NCBI GenBank assembly: GCA_023935145.1
Contig: CM043698.1
Coordinates: 142,704,001 to 142,768,000 of the forward strand
Source: Bretschneidera sinensis
Taxonomy: Eukaryota > Streptophyta > Magnoliopsida > Brassicales > Akaniaceae
Direction: 5' to 3'
Length of the DNA stretch: 64,000 nt
Under the pieces are notes generated by a model. That model saw only the letters and a list, made by a program, of their open reading frames with translations. It ran no database searches and had not been told where the DNA came from. Positions within the stretch are counted from its first letter, which is position 1; the number at the start of each line of letters is the position of its first letter. This document shows, in pieces, positions 32,113 to 46,600 of this stretch. The translations under genes and the position numbers were made by a program.

Positions 32113-35100
32113 CTGAATTTACAAAAGACTTAAGTCAATTAATAATAAACAGTGTGGGAAAGGAAGAAGATTCAATCAAATTTATAATCCCATCACAAGC
32201 TTTACCATGAAGACAATAACGACGCACAAGTGAAAATAAAACGAGTACTTTGCCGGGAGTACAGACAATTCATCTAATAGGAAATATTAAAATTTATAAA
32301 CTTGTTCGCATGTGATGTGGAGTCAAAATCTAATTCTGCAACTAAGATCCCTCCAGAATTTAAAGTTATGCACTAAAGGTGATCACACCAAATAGGGGCA
32401 GTTATGATAGAGGAGAGAAAAGAAGAAAAAGTAAAAGAAAGACAAAGAAACTTCGTAGCGAAAAACCTTATTGAAACAACTTATGTTTGTGAATGGTGAA
32501 ATTTCTGAAAGATTTGCTTATGCAAAGTGATGAAGTTACTATTCATGTCAAACGCGTGCACGTACATGTGCACACAAAAATATGCATGTGCGCATACATG
32601 CGCACAAAAAAACATTCATCGACACGTATATGCACACACAAAAGGATGCACGTGTACGTGAATGCGCACACAATAACATGTGTTGACACAACAATATCTT
32701 CAATGAAAAAAGCATCAGGAACAGGCAACACATTCTGGTATAAGGAAAAGCAATAGACATAAGGAAAAGAAATCTTAAAATAGACATCAGTTTCTTGCAA
32801 TCAACGATCCAGAAATATGAACTTGAATATATTGGTAATGTAATAAAATCGTACTGATGCCTGATGAAGAGACACGCCTTTGAAAATATCATTTTCTCGC
32901 AAAGTGATGGAGCAAATGAATAAAAAGAGAAAGAGGACCACTCATATCGTAAAACATCAATAGACACCTAATACTACTTTTAGAGAAAAACTTAGATTAA
33001 ATAGTTTAACACAATTCTTTTATGCCACATTTCATTTGATTTGTGGATTAAATAATGGAGAAAGCAGCAAGCCCATTTACCTGATATTCTATTATTATTC
33101 AGATTATACACACATAAGAAAGATAACGCATGAGAATTTTGTTTACATTAAGAAACTAATAGTATACCTATGTAATTTAATAACTTCCTTAGCTAAAATG
33201 CCTCTGCAGTACTTAACTTCCAAAGAAGATCTTACTATAGTCATAAAAGGACAAATATTTTATATGTAATAAATAAATTATTTCTTTGTAATACGTGTTG
33301 GACTAACTAACTAATTTCATAATTTAGCACTCACACACTCACATACTTGCAACATAATGTTGGTAACACAACATCCAAACTACATATTTAAATTTTATCA
33401 ATTCAATCTATTGCAGACTTTGCATAACAGTGATAATATTAACTGAGCAGAAGTCATACATGTCTACACGTATAATAAGACATGAATAGCAAAACACGTG
33501 TGTGAAAAATTTACAACCAACAGTGGCCCATAACAGCCTAGCAAACATTAGCTAAATGCATTCAGAACTTGACGAGGCATTTGGAATCGAAACAATCATT
33601 TCATTGTATTATTGGTATCTATCTATTTTCCTACCTTTTAACCCTAATGACCTAAAAAATTAATAATATTCACTATTCAATAAAAAATTATTTATACTCA
33701 ACAAAAGGGTAATGGAAAGGGGAAGTAGAGTGAAGAGAAACGGTTTTAGGCAAGAATTCTTTGGAGGACAGATAAACTACCGATTTAATACTACAATCAA
33801 GGTACAAAACGACAAAGTGGTTGCAGTATTATTTTAAATAGAACAAAAACGATGTTGTTTTAATATGTGAAGCTAGAACAAGATCATTTCACGACAAAAC
33901 TATAAATGCAAAATGGTAAATTATTAAAAAAATATGGAAAAACGGTAAGGTTAACATTTACCAACCATGCTGAAAAACAGTTTTGCTTACCTTTTTCTTT
34001 TCCTGATAGTACAAAGAAAATAAATCATTCTTGAAAAAATAAATATCATTAACATAAATTCCAGTACATAACTGCGGCTAAATTCTTTTTTTTTTTTTTT
34101 TTTTTTTGTATAGTGCTACCAAGGCAGTGTCAAATTCATTTTAAGCTAAGAGGAAAAGTTTCTCTGTTCGATTGTTAATTAACTATTTAATTTGCATTAA
34201 ACTTGGTCGTACTTAATGATGGGTTGAATATATGAATTTTTCAGCATAGAACATAAATTTCTCTATCATATATCCTTTTCTTCTGAAAATTATAAATCAT
34301 TTAATATATACCTATTTCACTCTCTTGTCCACAAATTCAAAGCATGAGCAATAATGACTACAGCAGGAAGAAGTTAAAAAAGAAGGAACTACAACATATC
34401 AATGGCCTAATAATATACTGGTTTTCTTCCTCCTTCGCTGAGAACCATTCTGCCTTCTTCTAAACAGGGAAAAAAAAATTGAATTGTGAATTGGATGAGT
34501 TTTCCACTGATCACATATCACAAGATCTAATGATTTGGGAAATTGATGATAGTTTTAGTTTTAGCTAATTAATTTGAGATGGAGTCTTGAGAAAGAAAGC
34601 AAGAGTACCATCAGTAGTAAGGTCTATTGTGGTAAACCTTCCACTGTTTGTTAATAAAACTGACCGACTAGAGGGACATAAAAGATGGATTCTATCAAGT
34701 ATAAACTTGTTCTAATCTAAGTTAGTACGCTCATGAGCTTGACCATATTTCACTGTCAAGAAATTATTGAAGGCTCCCATCTTCAAGTTTGACACAAACA
34801 TAGGTACATAGTTTGGTTCTTCCTAAGTCGTGAACGAGTGTCAATCATTTATTACTAAAAAATTGTAAGGAGAGTGAGAGTTACTACTGCACCTTCCTTA
34901 AGGCCACCCTGTTAGACTTACCTTGGTTACTAGAACTACATTGTGGTGAGGAGACAACTTCAAAAATGTTCAACTCTATAGCATTCAAAAAGATTTCTAT
35001 AAAACACGAAAACGAGTTCACCACCATAAGATATTAGTGGTTGTTAGCTATTATATTTTCACTAAAAAGATATCACAATTAGCATCAAATTTTTCAACAA

Positions 35101-37604
35101 AATTTATTTGCTGCAAAAACTATAGTTTTTTTTAGTGTAATTTTATTTCATTTCAACAAACTTAACTCATTGCAACATCATTGCTTTCTGTTGCCATATT
35201 CTTAATCTACTGCAGCATCATGGTGTCATGGTGCTACTCGTCTAGCTTATGGCAACACTTTTTTTTTCATGCTGCTCTTAACCTATTGCAACATCATTAT
35301 TTCTTGTTGCTATATAACAAATTTCATTCGGGTTACCCTCCAAGCAAAGAACAGATTCTTTTAAGTTATTTCACCCTTCCAAGATCAAAAGCCTTTTCAT
35401 GCAGTTCTCATATTGCCCACAGCATAAGGATCATGATTACTTATCATCATTTATACATCCTTTCTCAAACAGAGTACAAAGTTATTTCAAAATATTTAGT
35501 TTCACTCAATGCTGGATGATTGTTTAAGACGTTAGGTTACCTACGTTTTGTACTATCTTGACAGTATCATTCTTTCGTATTCGTAGATAAACATTAACAT
35601 TTAACAATGCCGGCCCAAATTTTGATGATTGTTTTAAATAGAATCTACAATTTCATAGTTTCATCACAATTAAAGTACGTGTATCGACATTTTTTAACAA
35701 AATATGTGCAAATAAAAGAATATGGTCCATTAAATCCTAGATAAATTTACGTAATCTCACACAGGTTTTTGTGCCACCTACAAAATTTTTATTAAAGGCA
35801 AGAGTTTTCCTTGTAATGTGTTTCGTCACACACCACATGAATGTGAATCCAAGATCCAAACACCCATAAAATCAGTCTTGAGCCTAATAGTGACAGCCTA
35901 AGAGAAGGAATCAATTGAAGAGGATCTCTATCACAGGACTAAAATCTTCTATTGGTAGCAAATCAGATACTTCATCTAACCTGTAAATGCACCGATTCTT
36001 TTTTTGCCGGGGTGTTGGAGTGTTATCATGAATTCGCTCTTACCCAATTAAACAATTTATACAAGAATTACATCATCAAAATACAAAGAGAACACGAAAA
36101 CTGAAAATTATCAACATCAACATTAAAAATAAAAGCAACGGAGCTGGCAACTAGTGATGGTAAATGACAGCAACAAGAACAATTTCAAGAGAGATCACTC
36201 CCCTCCTTTCCTTTATTATTCCTCTGTGCAACATCTAGAATCTATAGTTCTTCCAGTTTCAACTACCACAAACACTAAGCAACACAAGTATAGAAGGGAC
36301 AACTACAGCAGTAGTCACATAGACTTCTTGTCCTTTACTCCTTCTGCTTCCTCTTCAACATGATTAAAAAGGACAGTTTTGAAGAAAAAAAAGAGAGCAA
36401 CAATCATGGAACAAGAGTGAAGTGGAAAACAAGAGCCTCATACCATTACCCTATAATTAACTCCATGGGACAATTCAAACAGTGAGAAATATTACCTAAT
36501 CATAGATTCATAGTTATAAGCACAATTTTTTGATAATTAAAATGTATAAATAGAAAGAAAAGCGCACCAAGGGGGTGCTACCCATGTACAAGGCCATAGT
36601 TATAAACAAAGTAGACGAACGAAAAGGGAATAATTGTAGTGATCCGTCATAAAATATATGCAATTCAATATTGAATAAATGAATATGACATTAGATGTTT
36701 GAATAGCCAAAAAGGAGATTACTGAAGAAAAATATGGCATCGCTAAAACGACAAACTGGTTCAAGTAGATTATAAGATGACAACTACATACTTTATTGAC
36801 AACTAATTAGGTGCTTTGTGTTTGATTCACCTTAATGCACTTCTTACTAACAATGGATCCATTAAATCATTACTAATGATGTTATTCACATTTTCAAAAA
36901 TTTTATCAACACAAACTATTGCACATGAAGTATAACTTCCTACTCTGTTGCTATATATATATCTACTTATAATGCCAAACAACTAATAGAACCATAAAAA
37001 GGAAAACCAGTATAATATCTTAAGCAATTTTTTGCTTTAGATGAAACAACTGAGCCGTGCAACTTCTAAAAGAGACATAATAACTGCATAAAAGTACAAA
37101 CCTAAAAATTCTCCGATAAAATCCACCAATATGAAGATAGTAAAAGTACAATAAGTCTATCTAGAAAAAAAAATTGTGCAAAGAAAAGGTTTATAAAGAC
37201 TCACAAAGGCATGACATTTATCACGTCAATATTAAGGCATATATATTACAAGTTTATTCACAATTTCAAAACAGTAAAATAAATTATTTTAATAGACATT
37301 GAACCAATATGCACCCATTAGAAATATTGAAACAATCCGAACAATAAAAATATGAGATATCAAAACAAAAAAAAAATTTTGAAAACCACATAATTAAATT
37401 TCTTTGGAAAAAAAATTGTAGATCATAATCATCGTTGTGAGGCTTGCCTTCTTTTAGAAGGAACCTAAGATAATTAAACTTTTGCTATCTTATTATACAT
37501 AAAAAAGGAATCGTTCAGGGGTAAAAATAATCATCAAAAGCAAGATAACAGAAATGACATCGAAAATAAAATGAGAGAGAAATAAAAATAAGTAAAATGC
37601 TTAC
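32113..37604. other. Intron 1 of the unit 2 VAL-like pseudogene
   Basis: About 5.5 kb, the uninterrupted form of the intron that is 13 kb in unit 1. Holds the minisatellite at 32550-32690, a T-rich tract at about 34087-34108 and a ~570-bp segment (35421-35990) missing from unit 1. No gene recognised. Confidence 0.5.
32550..32690. repeat. Alternating purine-pyrimidine minisatellite, unit 2
   Basis: Same array as in unit 1 with more copies. Open frames across it on both strands are artefacts of the repeat. Confidence 0.75.
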
Positions 37605-37735
37605 GCGCATCGATCACACATCATGGGATAACCTCCACTAGTCCGCCAGCCTTGTCTGTGTTCAATAGAGAAACAGTGGCAATAAAAACAGGTCGAGCCC
37701 ATTGGTAATGAGGAGGTTGAAGAAGAAGCATCCAT

Positions 37736-40700
37736 TGAATAAACCTAAAAAACTGAAAAATAGGCTTTCGTTTTTTTTTTCTTCTCTTTTGTTCTCTTTT
37801 TCTGTGTGGTAGTGAATACTGAATACTAAGAAACCTGTGCAGATAGATAGAAAGAAGCGGATAGTGAGAGATAGAGAGAAGTGCCTATTTGGTATAAAGT
37901 GCTTTGATAGAGACATAATGAGAAGGAAAAAGATGGTCAATTTTGCAATCATGACAGCAATCAAGGTGCACTGAACCAAGAGGATAAGTTGAGAAGAATT
38001 TCAAACTATTTAAGAAACATTTTTTTAATTTCCAAATTAGATGATTGAATTTTTGAGAATGTGAAATCAAACGGTTAGGATTCATTTTGTAAGTGAAGTC
38101 CAAATTAGTAGAATTTCCAAATATGAAAATTCAAATTGGTTTTTTGATTAACATGAAACAATATGAGTATCAAGTGGGCAATTTGCCACTTTTGTAAATA
38201 GTCAATATGGGCTACTAGATGATTGGGGTTATTGAAGTTAGTGGGCAGATTGTCAATTTGCTCTTTTAAAATTAAAAAATAGAAAAATCAGATGAGGTCC
38301 GTGAATTTTAATATAAAATCAAATCAACAAACATCAAAATTTAAGGTAAAAATAATTTAAGTAATAACTGCATACCCAAATTCAAACATCCAGAAAAACT
38401 TCCTGCAAAACTGAATTATAATTGTATGAAAACTTGTGTGGTAATTACCATTTAAATTTTTAGAGTGTTCAAAGTGAGTGTTTAAATAGCACTACTCAAA
38501 CAATTTAAAAAGAACAACTATTAGTTGTTGGTTGCATAACTCCGTGATAAACTCTTAATAATTACTAGAATTCACTTTGTTTAAATAAAGAAACGCAATT
38601 AAAATAACATATGTTTTAACCTAGCTAATGCATGCATAATTTAATATGAGTAATTCCATAAACTCATATCTTAAACGAGTAATTCGGTAGCAAGTACTCA
38701 CTACTTAAACATTTGAATTTTCTAAATATATTTTCTTACTTAGGTGGATTTTTTGTTTCATTTTAATGAATTATTAATGATGTTATCCATTAATTTTAAT
38801 TTCTCTTAATTATATCCTAAAATTTGATTGTTTAACTTTTAAATAGTTCAAAAATTATTTGATAACATTTTTTAATTGCTAAAGATTGATTATTTTATTC
38901 GAATATAAAATATTAGATTAATTTTTTAATTGCTTTGACATACACAATAAATATTTTATCAGTTTTAGAACATTTAAAGAGCAATTTACAAAGATAATGT
39001 TATCGTATTCATAAAAGACAAGAAAATAAAATCTTAAATTAAAATTTTAAGGGGTAGTGATATTGACATTCCACGAATAGTTATCGGCACTCTATTTTTT
39101 TCTTCTAAAACTTACAATAGTGCCCATAATTAAAGTTAGATACACAATTTGACTTCTAAATTATAAATACTACCACCTATTCTCTTTACAAGTTTCTATG
39201 ATACAAAATATTATATTAATTACATTTTTTCTTCGTTTTTTTCTACTTTTCTCTCTTTTGTTTTCTACCATTTTTCCTTCAATTATTGTTAGAGACACTA
39301 ATTCAACTTTTACGAGAAAAATCTTGATCCTATTGAATGCAAATGATCCAACTTCTGAAAATCTTCTTAATATTTACTATTTTCAGCTAGTAATTCTAAT
39401 TATGTTGATTAATAAGAGCCATTAATTCTATAATCTTAGGAGTTATTAATATTCAATGTAGAACACATATTCCGTCAATTGAATATCTAATATTATGAAA
39501 AAGGTGAAGAAAGAATTAAAATTAATATTACAGGGTTGAAGACAAAGATTTTAATGATTGAAGAACCAAAACACTGCTGGAGCCTTTGGACACCCTAATT
39601 TTTGAGTAAAACCTTTTGTGTTCAACTACATATGGAGACATTTTGGTGATAGAGACATTTGAATTTGACATGATTTACTTTTACTCTATGAAGAACCGAG
39701 ATGATGAGATAGTGAGGGTAAAGATTTAGAGATGAAGAAAGAATAATTAATAGAAATTTTTGTATTATAAAAACTTGTAAAGAATATAAATGGTAGTAAT
39801 GGTATTTCAAAGTCAAAAGAGCATATAACTTTAATTAGGGATATTATTGTACGTTATAGAAACAAAAAATAATAATCGGAATGCCAATAATTAATGATTT
39901 ATGGAGTGTCGATATCCCCACCCATATTTTATTTGCTTACACGAACATGCTATAATATTTATTATAAAAATTAAAATATATTTCATCTTACACAAGACCC
40001 AATCCTATCAAGGAACTTATATTTTGTCAAGGAATTTTGTATTTAAATTTAAATATGATTTATTATTAAGATAGTTTTATCAATGTCTTATTTAATATAA
40101 TCATTATATTATTAAAAGTTCATATGCATTCAATACTCAATTATTTAAAACTCCGTTTAATTTTGATGGTACACACAAAGTGTAGTTCCCTTTCGAGATT
40201 GAACAAGTTTCCCAATCAACATTAGGTGTAGCATAAGATGCCACTGGGACTCAAATAATTTAAAAATTCAGTTAAAAAATTCTCATCCTCCATCAAACTT
40301 AAATAATTTCTTCTAGCCTACAACGAGAGAGTTTATTGTAATTTAATATTACTATTAATAGAGAGAAAAGAAGCAGAGAAGGATGGAGACAAAAAAAACT
40401 TTCTAGGGTTGTTTTTTTATAAGAAAAAAGTGTAGAACAAAGGACTATGTACAAGATAGGCTTCAATAAAATCCATAAGGTGAATCTCATTTACAAATTA
40501 GTTTCCTCCAGCCAAAAAAAAGGAGAGTATTAAGCCGACAATCTTTAAGAAAATCAATCGATCTTTCCACCTTGTCAAAAGCTCTCTTATTACTTTATAA
40601 GCTAACCACAAATGGAGGATGGGATCAAGGTGATGTGCTTCTTCTTTTCGCTTGAAGATTGAAAAATTGTTACCTGCCCAAATCTCCTGATCCACTGACT

Positions 40701-41400
40701 CACTACTCAGGCAATAAAGCCCGAAAACTCGATAAATTTAAAACAATGGAAAACAGCCCGATAATCCTTGAATTTGTCATTGATTTGACTTCTTCCGTAC
40801 CACTCCTGGAAATGAGTCATATAGCCAATATGTATGGCAGTAAATCAGCTCAGGCCGCCCGAGCTCGACTTTTAGCTCACACAAACTCGCTCATAACGCT
40901 TCATGAGCCAATCTCGAGCAGAATTTTAGCTCATAAAATTATTGTGCCGAGCTTGAGAGTAGTGTGGCTTGCCTCAATAACGCTCGAGCATTTTAAGCTC
41001 GTTACTTTCCAGGCCGAGCATTCAATACAATTCGTCTAAGCTCAATTTAAATTAAAATATGAATATATTTATATACTGTTATACATATATAAAACTTCCC
41101 ATACAAGTTTTACAATATAGGAAATAAAAGTCAACTTTACTTCAAGGGAAAAAATTACATTTAAAATAAAAAAGGGAAAAACTTACATAAAAAAGTACTT
41201 CAAGCAAAAAACTACCATATATATAGTCTTATATAGTTACTAGGGCTTTTATGTTCAACTCTTCTTATTGTCATTGAGCTCAATATCATATCTCATAACA
41301 ATATCATACCTATACCATTTCAGGTCCAAGGCACAACTGCACCCCCAAAATAAACTCTGAACAATGGCTTAAACCTTCTAAGAGTAGATACTTTATCACA
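37736..41400. other. Upstream region of unit 2, then spacer and 3' flank of unit 3
   Basis: Same sequence as 25768-27373 (minus the 390-bp private segment) followed by the flank seen at 27374-29823. No gene recognised apart from the AGCTCGA-rich repeat. Confidence 0.5.
40835..41045. repeat. AGCTCGA-rich palindromic repeat, unit 3
   Basis: Counterpart of the units 1 and 2 repeat, downstream of the unit 3 pseudogene. Confidence 0.4.
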
Positions 41401-43675
41401 CTAGAGCTTCTGATTCAATCCAGCTGCTTGGGCCTTTTGTAGTCCTATGACCAGTTTCCCCTCTGGCTCCTTCCGATAAAAAGTAACTGCGAAGTCCACC
41501 ATTCATGGTCACCATCTCGTCACACATCAAATAGTAACTCACAAGTGCATTAAGTAAACACTTTAAAAACTTTCAAAATGTTTTCCAGGAAAGATATAGA
41601 AAACTATTAAAGATTAATCAAGGTGCATGAAAGAAAGAACTAGTGATATTGCTATCATTTAGCAAATTTAAATATGTAATTTTCATTACACAGGATCACT
41701 AGAAAGTGAAATGTGTTTATATATGAAAAATTAAGCTCAAAATAACTACTTGATTGTGACTAAAAGAGTAAGATGTAATGGAAGAAATAGGAGTGATAAT
41801 TCAAATTAGAAAACATAATTATCAAGATTGCCTAAGCATTACTGAAGCTAGAATTACATGAATTACCATTGTCACCGGGTTTACCATCCATCAAAGTCAT
41901 GTAGCCTCTGAGCCCTTCTAAGTTGTAAGTCTTGCTGCTATTGTGAGGCCGAGAGTAGTTGTTCAATTGCCACTCAAGGCCTGTTGTATCCTGGACTCCA
42001 ATTGGAATTCGTTACCCCACAGAAATTTTAGGGAAGAAAGCCTGCATTATTTAGTATCTATTACCACAAAAGACTTTAAATCCAAGGTCTACTAGACACT
42101 ATAACAAGACCATATGTCATTTCTCATTAATCAGTTATGTTAATGACCATGCAGAGCCATTAAACAAAAGAGGAACTGGTAGAAGAGAGTAGCCTTTCTC
42201 CTTTCCTCCTCCCTAATCATGGTTTTAGTTATTACAATCATCATCATCTTAACATACAGACTTATCTCCGCATGCTTTTTTGGAATCAACATGCGACCCG
42301 TCCGGGGATCAGAATCACTTGCAGTCAAGATTTTGTTGAATAAAGAGACAAGTTGATGCTCTCTGGTTTCTATAGGCTTCTGACCATTTGGTTCAGAGGT
42401 TGATGATGTTGGATCGGCCCCACAGTTTCCGGCAACTGAACACCAACATAGAGTTAGTAGTCAATGAAAAACAATGATCATCCGGTATAACAGCTTAAAA
42501 TTGCAAGCTATAAATATACTTTTTGAAAGAAAAAAAGACCGCAATTCAATGCAATCATAACTGGTGATGTAGAACCACAAGCATAGTATCAGCAGAGAGG
42601 AAAGAAACCAAGAAACAAATACGGTGCAAATCACAGTGGAATCACAAAACCTCAAAAATAGGTATTTATTCGTCAACCAATGCACTAATGTCCAAAACAT
42701 AATAGGGTGCTCTTATATATGCACAAAAACCTAACTATAAAAGGAAACAAAATATTAAGTCCTCAAACAAAACAAAATCCCTCAAATAGAATCCCTAATT
42801 TTAAACCTATTTCTGTAATATTCTGTTTAAAATCCTTGATCAGTACTCCATAGTAATCACCCTTCTAGATAGAAGAGTCAGAAAGAAACACACAATTTCA
42901 TGTTACTTCCTTGGTTTGTCACGGACAAGAAAAAAGAAAGAAGACTCTGAGCTCGCAATAGGTCACATTTAAATTCAGGACAAATTAGGTAGAACATTTA
43001 TTATAAGCTAAAAGCCTTTCACTCCATCAAGGGTTTTTATAATTTTCAAACTTATCTCCACCTTCCTTTAAACCATAGAGAGCAAAATGAAGGAATTTAT
43101 CTTCCTTTCTCCTTAAAGCAATAAAATAAAGATTTCCTCTTCTATAAGACATTTTTTATTCAAATAGTACATCAACATTTTCTTGTATAAAATCTGGCAT
43201 GACAGGTTAAAGCTTCAACAGATTGATTGAACAAATAGATTACCAATGTCCTTTAATTCCAATGATGGGGTAGACCGTTGCCCAGTAATTTCTCTGTCCG
43301 AGTTAACAGAAGAGTCAACTCGAGACGGGCCCCTCAATGATGAGCATTCCATGCCTTTTATGCCACCGACATCCAATATTATATGTGTATATCTTGACAT
43401 AATGCATCCACAGTGAGTTGCCTGGGCAGGAAAATGAAGTATTAGCGTATAGAGAATATAGAGTAGTAATCAAAAGCGAGTTCTTTGATTAAGAATAATC
43501 AGGATATAAATCCACAGGAGAGAGACACAATCTGACCACCCATAAAGGCCAGCAAGGGGAAAATGTGCAACAGCAATAAGAAGTTCGATATACCTTTTCG
43601 AAAGTAACAAAATTTCTCCAGCCATTATCATTCAAGTGAAAGATATTGCAAAATCTTCCCTCCTCATAAGCAAAG
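41401..43675 (-). pseudogene. VAL/HSI2-like PHD-like + B3 gene, unit 3 copy, truncated and decayed
   Basis: Exons 2-6 are recognisable at 43594-43675, 43244-43421, 42266-42429, 41867-42041 and 41401-41486. Exon 1 is missing: the unit is cut at 47937 by a copia element, and the part that would carry exon 1 is not seen again in the window. Lesions: the exon 2 acceptor is AC instead of AG (43676-43677); the exon 4 acceptor is CG (42430-42431) and its donor AT (42264-42265); a CAA-to-TAA stop lies in exon 5 just before the RIPIGVQD motif; and the positions equivalent to zinc ligands C66, C69 and C94 are Phe, Phe and Gly. Exon 6 (EPEGKLVIG, ending in TAG) stays open. It is the most degraded copy and certainly non-coding for the full protein. 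Confidence 0.75.
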
Positions 43676-46600
43676 GTGAATTTGCAAAAGACTTAAGTCA
43701 ATTAATCATAAACAGTGTGGGAAAGGAAGAAGATTCGATCAAATTTATAATCCCATCACAAGCTTTACCATGAAGACAATCAAGACGCACAAGTGAAAAT
43801 AAAACGAGTACTTTGCTGGGAGTACCGACAATTCATCTAATAGGCAATATTAAAATTTATAAACTTGTTCGCATGTGATTTTGAGTCAAAATCTAATTCT
43901 GCAATAAGATCCCTCCTGAATATAAAGTTATGCACTAAAGGTGATCACACCAAATAAGGGAAGTTATGATAGAGGAGAGAAAAGAAGAAAAAGTAAAAGA
44001 AAGACAAAGAAACTTCGTAGGGAAAAACCTTATTGAAACAACCTATGTTTGTGAATCGTGAAATATGTCAAAGATTTGCTTATGCAAAGTCATAAAGTTA
44101 TTATTCATGTCAAACGCGTGCATGTACATGCGCACACAAAAATATGCATGTGCGCATGTACGTGCACACAAAAATATGCATGTGCGCATACATGCGCACA
44201 CAAAAACATGCATGTTCACGTATATGCACACACAAAAGGATGCACGTGTACGTACTTGCGCACACAATAGCACGTGTTGACACAACAATATTTTCAAGGA
44301 AAAAAGCATCAGGCACAGGCAACACCTTCCGGTATAAGGGAAAGCAATAGACATAATGAAAAGAAATCTTAGAATAGACATCAGTTGCTTGCTATCAACG
44401 ATCCAGAAATATGAACTTGAATATATTGGTAATGTAATAAAATCGAATTGATGCCTGATGAAGAGACACATCTTTGAAAATATACTATTCTCGCAAAGTG
44501 ATGGAACAAATGAATAAAAAGAGAAAGAGGACCACTCATACCGTAAAACATCAAAAGACACCTAATACTACTTTTAGAGAAAAACTTAGATTAGATAGTT
44601 TAACACAACTCTTTTATGCCACATTTCATTTGATTTGTGGATTAAATAATGGAGAAAGCAGCAAGCCCATTTACCTGATATTCTATTATTATTCAGATTA
44701 TACACACATAAGAAAGATAATGCATGAGAATTTTGTTTACATTAAGAAACTAATAGTATACCTATGTAATTTAATAACTTCCTTAGCTAAAATGCCTCTG
44801 CAGTACATAACTTCCAAAGAAGGTCTTACCATAGTCATAAAAGGACAAATATTTTATATGTAATAAGTAAATTATTTCTTTGTAATACGTGTAGGACTAA
44901 CTAACTAATTTCATAATTTAGCACTCACACACTCACATACTTGCAACATAATGTTGGTAACACAACATCCAAACTACATATTTAAATTTTATCAATTCAA
45001 TCTATTGCAGACTTTGCATAACAGTGATAATATTAACTGAGCAGAAGTCATACATGTCTACTTGTATAATAAGACATTAATAGCCAAACAAATGCATGAA
45101 AAATTTACAACCAACAGTAGCCCATAACAGCCCATTAGCTAAATGCATTCAGAACTTGATGTGGAATTTTTAATCGAAACAATCATTTCATTGTATTATT
45201 GGTATGTATCTATTTTCCTACCTTTTAACCCTAATGACCTGAAAAGTTAATAATATTCACTATTCAGTAAAAAATTGTTTATACTCAACAAAAGGGTAAT
45301 GGAAAGGGGAAGTAGAGTGAAGAGAAACGGTTTTAGGCAAGAATTCTTTGGAGGAGAGATAAACTACCGATTTAATACTACAATCCAGGTACAAAACAGC
45401 AAAGTGGTTGCAGCATTATTCTAACTAGAACAAAAACGATGTTGTTTTAATATGTGAAGCTAGAACTAGATCATTTCACGACAGAACTATAAATGCAAAA
45501 TGGTAACTTATTAAAAAAATGGAAAAACGGTAAGGTTAACATTTACCAACCATGCTGAAAAACAGTTTTGCTTACCTTTTTCTTTTCCTGATAGTACAGA
45601 GAAAATAAATCATTCTTGAAAAAATAAATACCATTAACACAAATTCCAGTACATAACTATGGCTAAATTCAATTTTTTTTTTGGTAGTGCTACCAAGGCG
45701 GTGTCAAATTCATTTTAAGCTAAGAGGAAAAGTTTCTTTGTTCGATTGTTAATTAACTATTTAATTCGCATTAAACTTGGTTGTACTTAATGATGGGTTG
45801 AATATATGAATTTTTCAGCATAGAACATAAATTTGTCTATCATATATCCTTTTCATGTGAAAATTATAAATCATTTAATATATACCTATTTCACTCTCAT
45901 CCACAAATTCAAATCATGAGCAATAATGACTACAGCAGGAAGAAGTTAAAAAAGAAGGAACTACAACATATCAATGGCCTAATAATATACTGGTTTTCTT
46001 CCTCCTTCGCTGAGAACCATTCTGCCTTCTTCCAAACAGGAAAAAAATTTGAATTGTGAATTGAATGAGTTTTCCATTGATCACATATCACAAGATCTAA
46101 TGATTTGGGAAATTGATGATACTTTTAGTTTTAGCTAATTAATTTGAGGTGGAGTCTTGAGAAAGAAAGCAAGAGTACCATCAGTAATAAGGTCTATTGC
46201 GGTAAACCTTCCACTGTTTGTTAATAAAACTGAACGACTAGAGGGACATAAAAGATGGATTCTATCAAGTATAAACTTGTTCTAATCTAAGGTAGTACGC
46301 TCATGAGCTTGACCATATTTCACTTTCAAGAAATTATTGAAGACTCCCATCTTCAGGTTTGACACAAACATAGGTACATAGTTTAGTTCTTCCTAAGTCG
46401 TGAACGAGTGTCAATCATTTATTCCTAAAAAATGTAAGGAGAGTGGAAGTTACTACTGCACTTTCCTTAAGGCCAGCCTGTTAGACTTACTTTTGTTACT
46501 AGACTTACATTGCAGTGAAGAGACAACTTCAAAAATGTACAACTCGATAGCATTCAAAAAGGTTTCTGTATGATTTTTATAAAACACGAAAATGAGTTCA

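Larger units (their letters stand above)
29824..37735 (-). pseudogene. VAL/HSI2-like PHD-like + B3 gene, unit 2 copy, splice-defective
   Basis: Same six exons as the unit 1 gene: 37605-37735, 32031-32112, 31681-31858, 30691-30854, 30292-30466/7 and 29824-29909. Every exon is open, and exon 3 keeps the HCGC motif that unit 1 has lost. Exon 5 keeps the B3 core Trp (SWPLNSS). Two splice lesions are visible. The donor after exon 2 reads AT instead of GT (32029-32030). The acceptor of exon 5 has changed from AG|G to AAG, so the nearest usable AG is one base downstream and would shift the frame at the start of the B3 beta-barrel. A zinc-ligand Cys in exon 2 (equivalent to C69) is Phe. Introns 2-5 match unit 1 in size apart from the solo LTR; intron 1 is 5.5 kb. 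Without rescue splicing it cannot make the full protein, hence the pseudogene call. A transcript skipping exon 2 is conceivable, but the phases of exons 1 and 3 do not match. Confidence 0.7.

Noticed and set aside
44043..44561. 172-aa minus-strand open frame and overlapping Cys/His-rich frames on both strands
   Set aside because: They translate the purine-pyrimidine minisatellite; Cys, His, Thr and Ala periodicity comes from the DNA repeat, and the frame is not conserved in units 1 and 2.
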